NCBI GenBank assembly: GCA_027669155.1
Contig: JAQEDR010000001.1
Location: 71,059-135,058 of the forward strand
DNA from: Peptoniphilaceae bacterium AM52-5BH
GTDB lineage: Bacteria; Bacillota; Clostridia; Tissierellales; Peptoniphilaceae
Direction: 5' to 3'
Length of the DNA stretch: 64,000 bases
Under the pieces are notes generated by a model. The model was not told the origin of the DNA. It did no database searches and saw only the letters and a list, made by a program, of their open reading frames with translations. The translations under genes and the position numbers were made by a program. Position 1 is the first letter of the stretch, and each line of letters begins with the position of its first letter. This document shows positions 1 through 7,826 of this stretch, piece after piece.

Positions 1-63
1 TATAGTTTTACTTACCATCTTTTGGGTATAAATTATGTAAGATTAAATAATAAAGGAGATTAT

Positions 64-678
64 ATGTCAATATCAGATTATATCGAACAAAAAGCACAAG
101 CTAAAAAAAGAGAAGTAAAATACGAAATTTGGAAAGCAAAAAATCATGACAGCAGAATGAGAGCTCAAGGAGCGATCTTAGGTACATTAGTTGGTGCCGC
201 AGCTGGTCTATTACTTGCACCAAAATCTGGAAAAGAAACTAGAGAAGATATCGTAGATGCCTTCAATGATACAGTTGATACTGTGAAAGATGGGGCTATT
301 AATGCGGTTGATAGCGCAAAAGATGGCTACGAAGACCTTAGATATAGAGCATACACTGATCTAAAACCAATCAAAGATGGTTTTGAATATGGCACAGAAA
401 TAGTAAAAGAGACTGGTAGCCAAATCAAAGAAGCTTCAAAAGATGCTGCAGAAAACATCAAAGATGGAGCAAGTGATGTAAAAGAAATCGTAAAAGAAGG
501 TGCTAAAGAAGCTAAAGAAGTGGCAGAAGAAACAGGTAAAGAAGTCAAAGAAGACGCGAAAGATGCCGCTGATGATACAAAAAAAGCTGCTAAAGAAGTT
601 AAGAAAGAAGCTAAAGAAACTACTAAGGAAGTAAAAAAAGAAGACGAAAAAGCTAAAAGAGATATTAAGAAAAACTAA
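64..678 (+). CDS. YtxH-domain protein with long charged tail
   Basis: The start is ATG 64, preceded by AAAGGAG; an upstream TTG at 22 has no ribosome binding site. The 204-residue protein has a glycine/alanine-rich hydrophobic stretch at about residues 36-52 (GAILGTLVGAAAGLLLAPKS), the hallmark of the YtxH family of envelope or stress proteins. The second half, about residues 110-204, is almost entirely Lys, Glu, Ala, Asp and Thr in KEAKE/KDAAD-type steps of about 11 residues. This should form an amphipathic helix like those of LEA proteins. The exact role of YtxH proteins is unknown. It pairs with the next gene, as YtxH and DUF948 often do. A TATAAA at 27-32 could be a -10 box, but its -35 is not convincing. 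Confidence 0.85.
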   Translation: MSISDYIEQKAQAKKREVKYEIWKAKNHDSRMRAQGAILGTLVGAAAGLLLAPKSGKETREDIVDAFNDTVDTVKDGAINAVDSAKDGYEDLRYRAYTDLKPIKDGFEYGTEIVKETGSQIKEASKDAAENIKDGASDVKEIVKEGAKEAKEVAEETGKEVKEDAKDAADDTKKAAKEVKKEAKETTKEVKKEDEKAKRDIKKN

Positions 679-688
679 GGAGATTTAG

Positions 689-1132
689 ATGCTAACAATA
701 AATGTAAATCTACTTGGAAATATCATCCTAACAATTTTAGGCATAGTTGCCCTTGTTTTTTTGGTACTTCTACTAAAGAATTTGAATGCACTAGTCACAA
801 AGGTACAAGGAGTGCTTGATAAGAATTCTGATAATCTTGATCAAGTAATAGATAAATTGCCTAATATAGCTGAACAAGCAAATACGCTTGTATCAAATGT
901 TAACACAATCGTAGCTGATCCTAATCTTAAAATGGCTATAGCCAAAGCTAATGATACAATGACAAATGTAAATAGCATAACTGACGATTTAAGAGATACA
1001 GTAAATTATGTTGGAGTTACTGCTGTTGATAGTGTCGATACATTGGGTGCTGGGGTTGCTTCTATAACTGATTATTCAACATTGATTATGGATGTAATTG
1101 ATATAGCGAGAAATGTAATATCAGGTAGATAA
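689..1132 (+). CDS. DUF948-like single-pass membrane protein
   Basis: This 147-residue protein starts 10 nt after the YtxH gene behind AAGGAG. One transmembrane helix covers about residues 9-30, rich in Leu, Val and Ile. A long soluble region with regular Asn, Asp, Val and Leu spacing follows and looks like a helical bundle or coiled coil. Size, topology and the YtxH neighbour match the DUF948 family. No enzyme motif is visible. It is probably an envelope-associated partner of the YtxH protein, but that is inferred from adjacency. Confidence 0.7.
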   Translation: MLTINVNLLGNIILTILGIVALVFLVLLLKNLNALVTKVQGVLDKNSDNLDQVIDKLPNIAEQANTLVSNVNTIVADPNLKMAIAKANDTMTNVNSITDDLRDTVNYVGVTAVDSVDTLGAGVASITDYSTLIMDVIDIARNVISGR

Positions 1133-1134
1133 AG

Positions 1135-1171
1135 TTAAGGTCATCGAGTGATGGCCTTAATTATTTCTTAT
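1135..1171 (+). terminator. Rho-independent terminator after YtxH/DUF948 pair
   Basis: An 11-bp stem (TTAAGGTCATC with GATGGCCTTAA, one G-U pair) and a GT loop region span 1135-1160. A T-rich tail, TTATTTCTTA, follows. It separates the envelope pair from the LacI-family gene. Confidence 0.8.
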
Positions 1172-1184
1172 TTAAGGAGGAGAT

Positions 1185-2195
1185 ATGGGTCAACCAACAA
1201 TAAAAGACGTAGCAAAGCTTGCGGGAGTGTCAATTTCAACTGTATCTAGGGTAATGAATAATTCTAAGCCTGTTAGTCCAGAAGCAAGAAAGAAAGTCTT
1301 GGATGCTATAAACAAACTAGACTTTAAACCAAATGAGCTAGCAAGATCACTTGTAATGCGTAAATCCAACCTAGTTGGTGTAATTGTAGAGGATATAGGT
1401 ATAGAATATATGGCTCAACTAATAAGAGGAATTGAAGAAATTGGTAGGGTGTATAAATACGATATCCTATTATCAAGCTCTTATGGAGATGAAGAAGCCC
1501 TAGAAAACTCGATTGATTTCCTCGCAACAAAGCAAGTAGAAGGTCTAGTTATTATAACTGAGAATATTTCACCAGAAGTTCTTGTAAAACTAAGAGATAG
1601 AAGGATTCCTTTTGTACTTCTAGATAAGTATCACACATATAAGAACGTTAAATCAGTTAAAGTAGATTATGCTGCAGAAGAAAAAAGACTTATCGAAAGT
1701 TTGCTTGAAAAGGGACATGAGAATATTTTATATATAAATCATGAAGAAAATAATATACTTAACGAAAATATGTTAAAGGGATATAGAGATGCTTTATCTG
1801 AGTCTGGAAAAAAAGCTTTTGTCATCAACACAAAAGGTATAAGTTCTGATGATGGATATAATATCGGTGGAGAAGCTCTAAAGCTTGTCAAGGAAGAAGC
1901 TATAACAGCAGTGTCTTGTGTTAATGATGAAGTAGCCATTGGCTTTATGAACTACTGTGTGGACAACGGCATAGATGTACCTGATGATTTATCTGTTACC
2001 GGCTTTGGCGACTCAAACATAGCAAGTATATACAGACCAAAAGTAAGTACAGTATCAATTCCATATTATGATATAGGGGCGATTTCTATCCGTGCCTTAA
2101 TTAAAAGGATAAAGGAAGAGGAAGATATTCTCGAAGATGACTGGATTATAGACGGTCAGGTAATAGCAAGAGAATCAACAAAGTCAATTAATTAA
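1185..2195 (+). CDS. ccpA: LacI/GalR-family regulator, CcpA-like
   Basis: This 336-residue transcription factor has an N-terminal helix-turn-helix (TIKDVAKLAGVSISTVSRVM, residues 5-24), a hinge helix and a periplasmic-binding-protein-like sensor domain. Its length matches CcpA (about 333 residues). The next genes encode HPr, which carries the regulatory Ser46, and enzyme I. In Firmicutes, CcpA acts with Ser46-phosphorylated HPr to control carbon catabolism at cre sites. The linkage makes CcpA the best call, but a sugar-specific LacI repressor cannot be excluded from sequence alone. The start has a strong AAGGAGG. No clear cre site was found by eye in the local promoters. Confidence 0.75.
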   Translation: MGQPTIKDVAKLAGVSISTVSRVMNNSKPVSPEARKKVLDAINKLDFKPNELARSLVMRKSNLVGVIVEDIGIEYMAQLIRGIEEIGRVYKYDILLSSSYGDEEALENSIDFLATKQVEGLVIITENISPEVLVKLRDRRIPFVLLDKYHTYKNVKSVKVDYAAEEKRLIESLLEKGHENILYINHEENNILNENMLKGYRDALSESGKKAFVINTKGISSDDGYNIGGEALKLVKEEAITAVSCVNDEVAIGFMNYCVDNGIDVPDDLSVTGFGDSNIASIYRPKVSTVSIPYYDIGAISIRALIKRIKEEEDILEDDWIIDGQVIARESTKSIN

Positions 2196-2212
2196 CTATA
2201 AATATTATCTTA

Positions 2213-2240
2213 TTGTTAATTTATAAAAAAATAGTAAAAT
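2213..2240 (+). promoter_or_regulatory. Promoter of ptsH
   Basis: A -35-like TTGTTA at 2213-2218 is followed by a 16-nt spacer and a -10 TAAAAT at 2235-2240. It lies in the AT-rich gap after the CcpA-like gene and 35 nt upstream of ptsH. A consensus ribosome binding site, AGGAGG, is at 2260-2265. Confidence 0.6.
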
Positions 2241-2274
2241 AGAATTGTAATAATAAAATAGGAGGCAATCAATT

Positions 2275-2535
2275 ATGGCAGAAAGAAAAGTTGTAGTAGC
2301 TAATGAAACTGGATTACACGCTAGACCAGCAGCATCATTAGTACAATTTGTTAAAAACTACCCAGGTGAAGTTAAGATAATCAAAGAAGGCAAAGAAGCA
2401 AATGCTAAATCAATCTTCAACGTTATGAGCCTTGGAATTGCTAAAGGTACAGAAATAACTTTAGTAGTAGAAGGTGAAGATGAAGAAAAATTTGCAGATG
2501 AATTAGTTGAATTTATCAATAACTTATCTGAATAA
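2275..2535 (+). CDS. ptsH: Phosphocarrier protein HPr
   Basis: This is an 86-residue cytosolic phosphocarrier of the PEP:sugar phosphotransferase system. His15 sits in TGLHARPA and accepts phosphate from enzyme I. Ser46 sits in AKSIFNVMSLG, the site used by HPr kinase in Gram-positive bacteria to make the CcpA corepressor. Length and both motifs are canonical. It follows the CcpA-like gene, has its own promoter, and ends at a strong terminator just before ptsI. HPr could therefore be made in excess over enzyme I. Confidence 0.98.
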   Translation: MAERKVVVANETGLHARPAASLVQFVKNYPGEVKIIKEGKEANAKSIFNVMSLGIAKGTEITLVVEGEDEEKFADELVEFINNLSE

Positions 2536-2550
2536 TACGATTGTTATGAA

Positions 2551-2576
2551 GGATACTGTTACAGTATCCTTTTTTT
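2551..2576 (+). terminator. Terminator or attenuator between ptsH and ptsI
   Basis: An 8-bp perfect stem (GGATACTG, loop TTA, CAGTATCC) at 2551-2569 is followed by seven T residues. The ptsI ribosome binding site begins 6 nt after the T-run. Partial readthrough would set the HPr to enzyme I ratio; this is inference. Confidence 0.85.
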
Positions 2577-2595
2577 AAAATAAGGAGTAATGATT

Positions 2596-4299
2596 ATGAC
2601 CGAAAAATATGAAGGTTTAATTGCCAGTAATGGCGTTGCTATCGGCAATTTGTATTTATTTACCAGAGATAAAGTTGTAATAAGCGATAGCAAAATCGGG
2701 GAAAATGATACAAAAGAAGAATTCGCCAAAGTTAAAAAAGCGATTGATGATTATATAAATGATCTAGCAAAGCTAGAAGGAGCAAGCGAAGCTCAAGCAA
2801 ACATTGCAAAGGCGCATACAGAGCTTCTTTCTGACCCATATTTTACAGATACTATAGAATCAAAAATAACAAATGAACTTAAAAATAGCGAGATGGCACT
2901 TGATGAGACTATCAAAGAAATGGTTGAAATCATGAGCCAAATTGATGATGATTATTTGAGAGAACGTGCAAGCGACTACCAAGATATAGGCTTCCAAGTT
3001 ATGTATAAGTTAAAAGGCATCACACCAAAAACTTTATCAAATCTTGATAAGGGAAGCATTGTTATATCTAAAGAACTTACACCATCTGATACTTCAAATA
3101 TGGATAAGGAAGCTGTTGTAGGATTTGCTACAGATCTTGGTGGAAAGACAAGCCATACATCTATTATAGCCCAAACATTAGATATACCTGCTCTTGTAGG
3201 AATGGGAGATATTTCTAAAAATGTCAAAGGTGGAGAAAAAGCAATACTAGACGGAAACGAGGGAGTCTTAATAGTCAATCCTTCAGAAGAGGAATTATCA
3301 AAATATGAACTTTTAATCAAAGAACAAAAAGAAAAGAAAGAAAGATTAAAAGAAATTAAAGATAAAGAAGCAATCAGTACAGATGGTAAGAAGATAGAAG
3401 TTTCTGCTAATATTGGTAATATCGAAGACCTTAAGCTTGCTATAGAAAATGGTTGTGATGGTGTTGGTTTATTTAGAACAGAGTTTTTATATATGCAAAA
3501 CTCTGACTTCCCATCAGAGGAAAGCCAATTTGAAGTCTATAAAGAAGCTACTCAAATGCTTGGAGATAAGCCACTAATCATAAGAACTCTTGATATAGGT
3601 GGAGATAAAGGACTAGATTATTTCGAATTCCCAAAAGAGGATAACCCATTCTTAGGTTACAGAGCTATAAGACTTTGTCTAGACAAAAAAGAAATGTTCA
3701 AAGATCAATTAAGAGCCCTAGTTAGAGCATCTGCTTTCGGAAATCTAAAGATAATGATTCCTTTTGTAGTAAATATTGATGAGCTAAAAGAAGCGAGAAA
3801 TCTTATCGAAGAGATCAAAAAAGAGCTAGATGAGAAGGGCATTGCCTACAACAAAGATCTTGACGTTGGAATAATGGTTGAAACATCAGCTTCAATTATT
3901 ATGGCTGATAAATTTATAAAGTATGCAGATTTCTTCTCTATAGGAACTAATGATTTAACCCAATACACCCTAGCAGTTGACAGAGGAAATGAGCACATAG
4001 CAGATTATTACTCTAACTTTAACCCTGCAGTCCTAAGAGCTATCAAGCATGTTATAGATGTATCTCACAAGGCTGGTAAATGGACTGGTATGTGTGGAGC
4101 ATTCGCATCAGATACACAAGCAACAAAACTTCTGCTTGGTCTAGGCCTAGATGAATTTTCTGGATCATCTGCGAAAATTGCAGAGATCAAGGATACAGTC
4201 CTAACATCTAGTCAAGAGGAAGAAGCAAAATTTGCTGAAACAGCTCTTGATTGTGAATTAACAGAGGATGTCGAAAATTTAGTAAAAGAGCATAATTAA
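2596..4299 (+). CDS. ptsI: PTS enzyme I (PEP-protein phosphotransferase)
   Basis: This 567-residue cytosolic enzyme transfers phosphate from PEP to HPr. The start at ATG 2596 has AAGGAG 8 nt upstream; an in-frame ATG at 2590 is only 2 nt from it. The phosphorylatable His187 lies in GGKTSHTSI. The PEP-binding barrel shows GLFRTEFLY, LDIGGDKGLDYF and SIGTNDLTQYTLAVDRGNE. The active-site Cys500 lies in GMCGAFASD, where well-studied homologues have GMCGExAGD, and DEFSMS is replaced by DEFSGS. The fold and key His, Arg and Cys residues are retained, so it should be active. Confidence 0.97.
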   Translation: MTEKYEGLIASNGVAIGNLYLFTRDKVVISDSKIGENDTKEEFAKVKKAIDDYINDLAKLEGASEAQANIAKAHTELLSDPYFTDTIESKITNELKNSEMALDETIKEMVEIMSQIDDDYLRERASDYQDIGFQVMYKLKGITPKTLSNLDKGSIVISKELTPSDTSNMDKEAVVGFATDLGGKTSHTSIIAQTLDIPALVGMGDISKNVKGGEKAILDGNEGVLIVNPSEEELSKYELLIKEQKEKKERLKEIKDKEAISTDGKKIEVSANIGNIEDLKLAIENGCDGVGLFRTEFLYMQNSDFPSEESQFEVYKEATQMLGDKPLIIRTLDIGGDKGLDYFEFPKEDNPFLGYRAIRLCLDKKEMFKDQLRALVRASAFGNLKIMIPFVVNIDELKEARNLIEEIKKELDEKGIAYNKDLDVGIMVETSASIIMADKFIKYADFFSIGTNDLTQYTLAVDRGNEHIADYYSNFNPAVLRAIKHVIDVSHKAGKWTGMCGAFASDTQATKLLLGLGLDEFSGSSAKIAEIKDTVLTSSQEEEAKFAETALDCELTEDVENLVKEHN

Positions 4300-4302
4300 A
4301 AA

Positions 4303-5199
4303 ATGATAAAAAACTATGATTTCTTAAAACATACACAATTATTTTCTGACTTGAAAGATATAGTTTCGGTTGATAAAATAGCAGAAAATAAACTAAAAAT
4401 AACTAGCCGACTTGGAAAGGATTATGTCTTTGCCTCTTATGATATTAAAGACCATGAAGCAATTGAAAGTGAACAATTTATCCAAGGACGTCTAAAAGAT
4501 ATAGGCTTAGCTCCTCTTCATATCTATGAAGAGGGGATAATGCCTGATATTAACAAAGCCTACAAGGTTTTTGAGTATAGACAGGAGATTTCTCTCGGAG
4601 AGTTTCTGGAAGTAAATAGCGATAGCGATTGTCATAAGTTAGGAATAGCTTTTGGTGAAGTTCTAAAGAATTTCCATCGAGTTAAAGCTACTGAAGCTGT
4701 TGATTGGGAGAGGAAATTTCTCACAAAATCAAATTACCTGTTTTATATCCATGGCTTATCAGAAGATATCGGGGAAAATGACTATATATTAATAGATTAT
4801 ATTGAGGCTAATATACATTTAACTAAAAATACCCCGATTAATCTCATGCACGGGAAAATTAATGAAAAAAATATTAGGATATACGAAAATAACAAGCTTG
4901 ATTTAAGAGGAATAAAGGATATAGCCTATGGAGATGGGGTCTTTGACTTTGTTGATATCAATAGGCTTGCCTTATATTCTGAGGAATTTGCTAGAGGTGT
5001 TTTGGAAGGGTATTTTGATGAAAATAAGCCATCTAGGAAGTTTTTTAGACTCCTAAGCTTGTATCAAGCATATACTATTTTATATAACAAAGTTGATAGT
5101 AATAGCAAAAAAGACCATAGTTTGGATGAAAAAGAGATCAAACAAATCCTAGAAATGTATGATAATTTTAATGAATTACTTCCTGAATGGGCCAGATAA
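4303..5199 (+). CDS. APH/choline kinase-fold protein, likely pseudokinase
   Basis: This 298-residue protein follows ptsI after 3 nt, with no strong ribosome binding site. The second half has the layout of the aminoglycoside phosphotransferase/choline kinase fold: LGIAFGEVLKNFH near 113-125, HGKINEKN at 183-190, and IKDIAYGDGVFDFVDINRLA near 204-223. These correspond to the HGDxxxxN loop and the IDFxxxGxGDPxxDLA segment. The catalytic Asp of HGD is Lys185, although the metal-side Asp206 and Asn190 are kept. Catalysis by the usual mechanism is doubtful. Function is unknown; placement suggests a link with sugar metabolism, but only by adjacency. Confidence 0.65.
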   Translation: MIKNYDFLKHTQLFSDLKDIVSVDKIAENKLKITSRLGKDYVFASYDIKDHEAIESEQFIQGRLKDIGLAPLHIYEEGIMPDINKAYKVFEYRQEISLGEFLEVNSDSDCHKLGIAFGEVLKNFHRVKATEAVDWERKFLTKSNYLFYIHGLSEDIGENDYILIDYIEANIHLTKNTPINLMHGKINEKNIRIYENNKLDLRGIKDIAYGDGVFDFVDINRLALYSEEFARGVLEGYFDENKPSRKFFRLLSLYQAYTILYNKVDSNSKKDHSLDEKEIKQILEMYDNFNELLPEWAR

Positions 5200-5339
5200 A
5201 TAAGGAATGAGTCAACTTACGTATGACTGGTTGTTTTGAGTATATTTGTAATCAGTAATCTAAATTAAGCAATTTATACTTAGACGAAATAATTCTCTAG
5301 TTCGTAAGTTCTCTTCCTTTTTCATTGCCTTATTTTATC
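5195..5339. repeat. Imperfect palindromic intergenic element (MITE-like), copy 1
   Basis: This fills the 205-nt gap between the APH-fold gene and yitT. The left arm GATAAATAAGGAATGA (5195-5210) is matched by the reverse complement of 5322-5339 (GATAAAATAAGGCAATGA) with two single-base gaps. Further in, AACTTACG (5214-5221) pairs with CGTAAGTT (5303-5310); the right arm has about 10 extra bases between the blocks. The centre is AT-rich with no ORF. The outer AATAAGG(C) and inner AACTTAC blocks recur in the element before mutS. The left end overlaps the stop codon of the upstream gene. Confidence 0.5.
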
Positions 5340-5349
5340 AATATTCTGA

Positions 5350-5378
5350 TTGAATATAAATCGATTTTGTGATAACAT
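5350..5378 (+). promoter_or_regulatory. Promoter of yitT-cvfB group
   Basis: TTGAAT at 5350-5355 is followed by a 17-nt spacer and TAACAT at 5373-5378. An upstream TG at 5370-5371 gives an extended -10. It lies just beyond the right arm of the palindromic element and about 27 nt upstream of the start codon. Confidence 0.55.
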
Positions 5379-5404
5379 TTTATTATATAAATCGGAGGAA
5401 TAAT

Positions 5405-6247
5405 ATGAAGAAATATTTGTGGATACTTCTGGGAACTTTCCTGCTTTCAGCAGGCTTATATTTTTTCTTGATTCAACATGATATTGCTGCTGGAGGAATA
5501 TCGGGTTTTTCAATAGTTCTATCTACGATTTTTCCTAGATTGAGTATTGGATCTATCAACCTTGTACTTAATATATTGGTGTTGGCTTTAGGTATTTTGG
5601 TATTGGGATATGATTTTGTTAAAAAGTCCTTATTTGCATCATTTGCCTTATCAGGATTTATTATTTTGTTTGAAAGAATTTTTCCGAATGTAATTCTAAG
5701 TCACGATAAAATAATAAATATTGTATTCGGGGCAATTGTTATGAGCTTGGGCCTATCTATTGTGTTTTATCATGATGCTTCTACAGGGGGTACTGATTTA
5801 ATAGCTGCAATTGTCAAAAAGCTCACCAATATGCCCATACATGTATGTATGTTTATAGCTGATTTTGTCGTAGTGAGCCTTTCTATCAAGGTCTTTGGTA
5901 TAGAACTTGCTTTGTATGCTGTCTTGACAATCCTGATCCAATCGCTTGGAATTGACTATTTCATCCAAGGTTTTGGCAGGAAAATTGCTATATTAATTAT
6001 ATCTGAGAAATACGAAGAAATAAATAAACTTATATTAGAAAAACACAAAAAGGGAGTAACTTTGCTTAAAGCGCAAGGTGGTTATTCCCTTGAAAATAAA
6101 AATGTAATTATGACGGTAACATCTGTGAGGAAGTTTCCTATTATTAGAGAAGATATAATATCTATTGATGATAGAGCCTTTATTTTCACCTACCAAGTAT
6201 CTGAAGTTCTAGGTGAAGGATTTACTTTTGATCAGTTGAATAATTAA
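5405..6247 (+). CDS. YitT family membrane protein (DUF161 + DUF2179)
   Basis: The start at ATG 5405 has CGGAGGA upstream; earlier in-frame TTG codons lack a ribosome binding site. The 280-residue protein has five predicted membrane helices across residues 1-190, with the family signatures AAGGISGFSI and STGGTDLIAAIV. A C-terminal cytosolic DUF2179 domain runs from about 195 to 280. YitT proteins are widespread in Firmicutes and their transport or signalling substrate is not known. Length and order of domains are typical. It is followed after 13 nt by the CvfB-like gene. Confidence 0.85.
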   Translation: MKKYLWILLGTFLLSAGLYFFLIQHDIAAGGISGFSIVLSTIFPRLSIGSINLVLNILVLALGILVLGYDFVKKSLFASFALSGFIILFERIFPNVILSHDKIINIVFGAIVMSLGLSIVFYHDASTGGTDLIAAIVKKLTNMPIHVCMFIADFVVVSLSIKVFGIELALYAVLTILIQSLGIDYFIQGFGRKIAILIISEKYEEINKLILEKHKKGVTLLKAQGGYSLENKNVIMTVTSVRKFPIIREDIISIDDRAFIFTYQVSEVLGEGFTFDQLNN

Positions 6248-6260
6248 TTAGGAGAATATT

Positions 6261-7082
6261 ATCAAAGAATTTACTATAAAAAGATTTAGCAAAAATAAGG
6301 CATATCTTAAAACAAAATTAGGAGATGCTGTAATAGATAAGAAATATCTGAAGGATAAAAGAGTCAACGATAGGGTTGACGCTGTTATTTTCCATGATAG
6401 AAACCAAGTTTTGAGGGCATCTACCGATTTTTCATATGAAATAGGATCTATTTACTCTCTTAAAGCTGTGGATATTGATAAAAAAGGCGTTTATTTTGAG
6501 ATGGACAATAATCAAAATATCTTTATGCCTTTTGATGAAAGAACCTACAAAATCCTAATGGATATGATCTACCCGGTTGCTTTCAAAGAAGATAGGAATG
6601 CCTATGTATACCTCACTTCCAAAATTAGGGACTTGCTTAGAAATGACCACTCATACGAGGAAAATGATGAAGTAAGTGGGAGAATTTATTCGATAAATAA
6701 ATCCATAGGAGCTTTTATTGCAATTGATGATAAATATGACTCACTACTTAGAATAGCTGAGCTTAGAGGTGTCCATATTGAAGGTGAGCTAATCGAAGCA
6801 AGAGTTAAGGAAGTGAAAAATGACGGAAAGCTCGAGCTTTCTTTAAGACAAAGGGCATATTTACAAATGGATGATGATAGTGATAGGATCCTTGATTATC
6901 TCTATGAGAATGACGGCATTGTCTACTTGTCAGATAAATCTTCGCCAGAAAAGATATATAGGGTATTTAACATGAGTAAATCTGCCTTTAAACGTGCTAT
7001 AGGAAGACTTTACAAGAATAACGATATAATTATATACAAAGATAGAATTGAACTAAAGGAGGATAAATATGACAGAAGATAA
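6261..7082 (+). CDS. CvfB/YitL-like S1-domain RNA-binding protein, ATC start
   Basis: This is a 273-residue member of the CvfB family (S1-type OB folds plus a C-terminal winged helix). From 6261 the frame encodes IKEFTIKRFSKNKAYLKTK, then VDAVIFHDRNQVLRAST and the IGSIYSLKAVDIDKKGVYFEM segment, which match the family N terminus. A stop in frame at 6249 bars a longer product, and the only nearby standard start, TTG 6411, would remove the first S1 fold and has no ribosome binding site. AGGAG at 6250-6254 lies 6 nt before ATC 6261 (3 nt before ATT 6258). Codon 6261 looks like ATG changed to ATC. The stop overlaps the next gene by 14 nt. Confidence 0.75.
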   Translation: MKEFTIKRFSKNKAYLKTKLGDAVIDKKYLKDKRVNDRVDAVIFHDRNQVLRASTDFSYEIGSIYSLKAVDIDKKGVYFEMDNNQNIFMPFDERTYKILMDMIYPVAFKEDRNAYVYLTSKIRDLLRNDHSYEENDEVSGRIYSINKSIGAFIAIDDKYDSLLRIAELRGVHIEGELIEARVKEVKNDGKLELSLRQRAYLQMDDDSDRILDYLYENDGIVYLSDKSSPEKIYRVFNMSKSAFKRAIGRLYKNNDIIIYKDRIELKEDKYDRR

Positions 7083-7818
7083 TAATAAATTATTAGCAGA
7101 AGTCAACGGCAAAAAAATATATACTAATGATGTATATCAATTGATGAATAGCATTGAAGATAGAGAAAGATTTAACAGCGAGGAGGGAATTAAAATCTTA
7201 GCTGATGAGATGGTAAATCAAGAGATCTTACTAAAAGATGCTTATGATGAAGGTCTTGACCAGGATGAAGAATTTGTTAAAGAATTAGATTTAGTTAAGA
7301 CTAATATGCTCAAAAACTATGCTATGCATAAAATATTTGAAGAAGTAAGAATAAATGATGATGAGATAAAGAAGTACTATGAAGAAAACAAGGAGACTAT
7401 AAACCCACCAGTCCTATATGAAGCTTCTCATATCTTAGTAGAAGACTTAGAAACAGCAGAGAAAATACGGAAAGAAATAGAAGAAGGACTAGCATTTGAA
7501 GATGCAGCTAAAAAATATTCTATTGATCCTTCTAAAGAAAATGGTGGATCTTTGGGAAAATTTCCAAAGGCTGTAATGGTTAAAGAATTCCAAGAAGGTC
7601 TCGACTCTATAGAAATAGGAGAAATATCAGCTCCAGTTAAGTCTCAATTTGGCTATCATCTAATAAAACTTACCAACAAGGAAAATGTTGAAACACCTAA
7701 GTTTGAAGAGATAAAAAGTCAAGTTGGTCAAAGACTTATGATGGCTAAAAGACAAGAAGCATACTTGGAAAAACTAGGAAGAATCAAAAAGGATGTAGAA
7801 GTTAAGAAGTACTACTAG
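7069..7818 (+). CDS. Parvulin-type peptidylprolyl isomerase, cytosolic
   Basis: This 249-residue protein starts with AAAGGAGG upstream and overlaps the cvfB end. The N-terminal half (1-110) is a SurA/PrsA-like helical chaperone region. The rotamase domain spans about 116-201 (EASHILV, YSIDPSKENGGSLGKF, FGYHLIKLTN). The family is usually exported as the PrsA lipoprotein, but here there is no signal peptide or lipobox, so it should act in the cytosol. It resembles short clostridial PpiC proteins. It probably helps fold proline-containing clients; the substrate is unknown. Confidence 0.88.
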   Translation: MTEDNNKLLAEVNGKKIYTNDVYQLMNSIEDRERFNSEEGIKILADEMVNQEILLKDAYDEGLDQDEEFVKELDLVKTNMLKNYAMHKIFEEVRINDDEIKKYYEENKETINPPVLYEASHILVEDLETAEKIRKEIEEGLAFEDAAKKYSIDPSKENGGSLGKFPKAVMVKEFQEGLDSIEIGEISAPVKSQFGYHLIKLTNKENVETPKFEEIKSQVGQRLMMAKRQEAYLEKLGRIKKDVEVKKYY

Positions 7819-7826
7819 GAATAATT

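Noticed and set aside
327..548. Antisense open frame across the YtxH gene
   Set aside because: It is a by-product of Lys/Glu/Ala-rich codons on the + strand, has no ribosome binding site and is Ser/Leu/Phe-rich, as such shadows are.
6411..7082. CvfB-like gene starting at TTG 6411
   Set aside because: There is no ribosome binding site, and the start would cut off about 50 residues that clearly belong to the family; a rare start at 6261 fits better.
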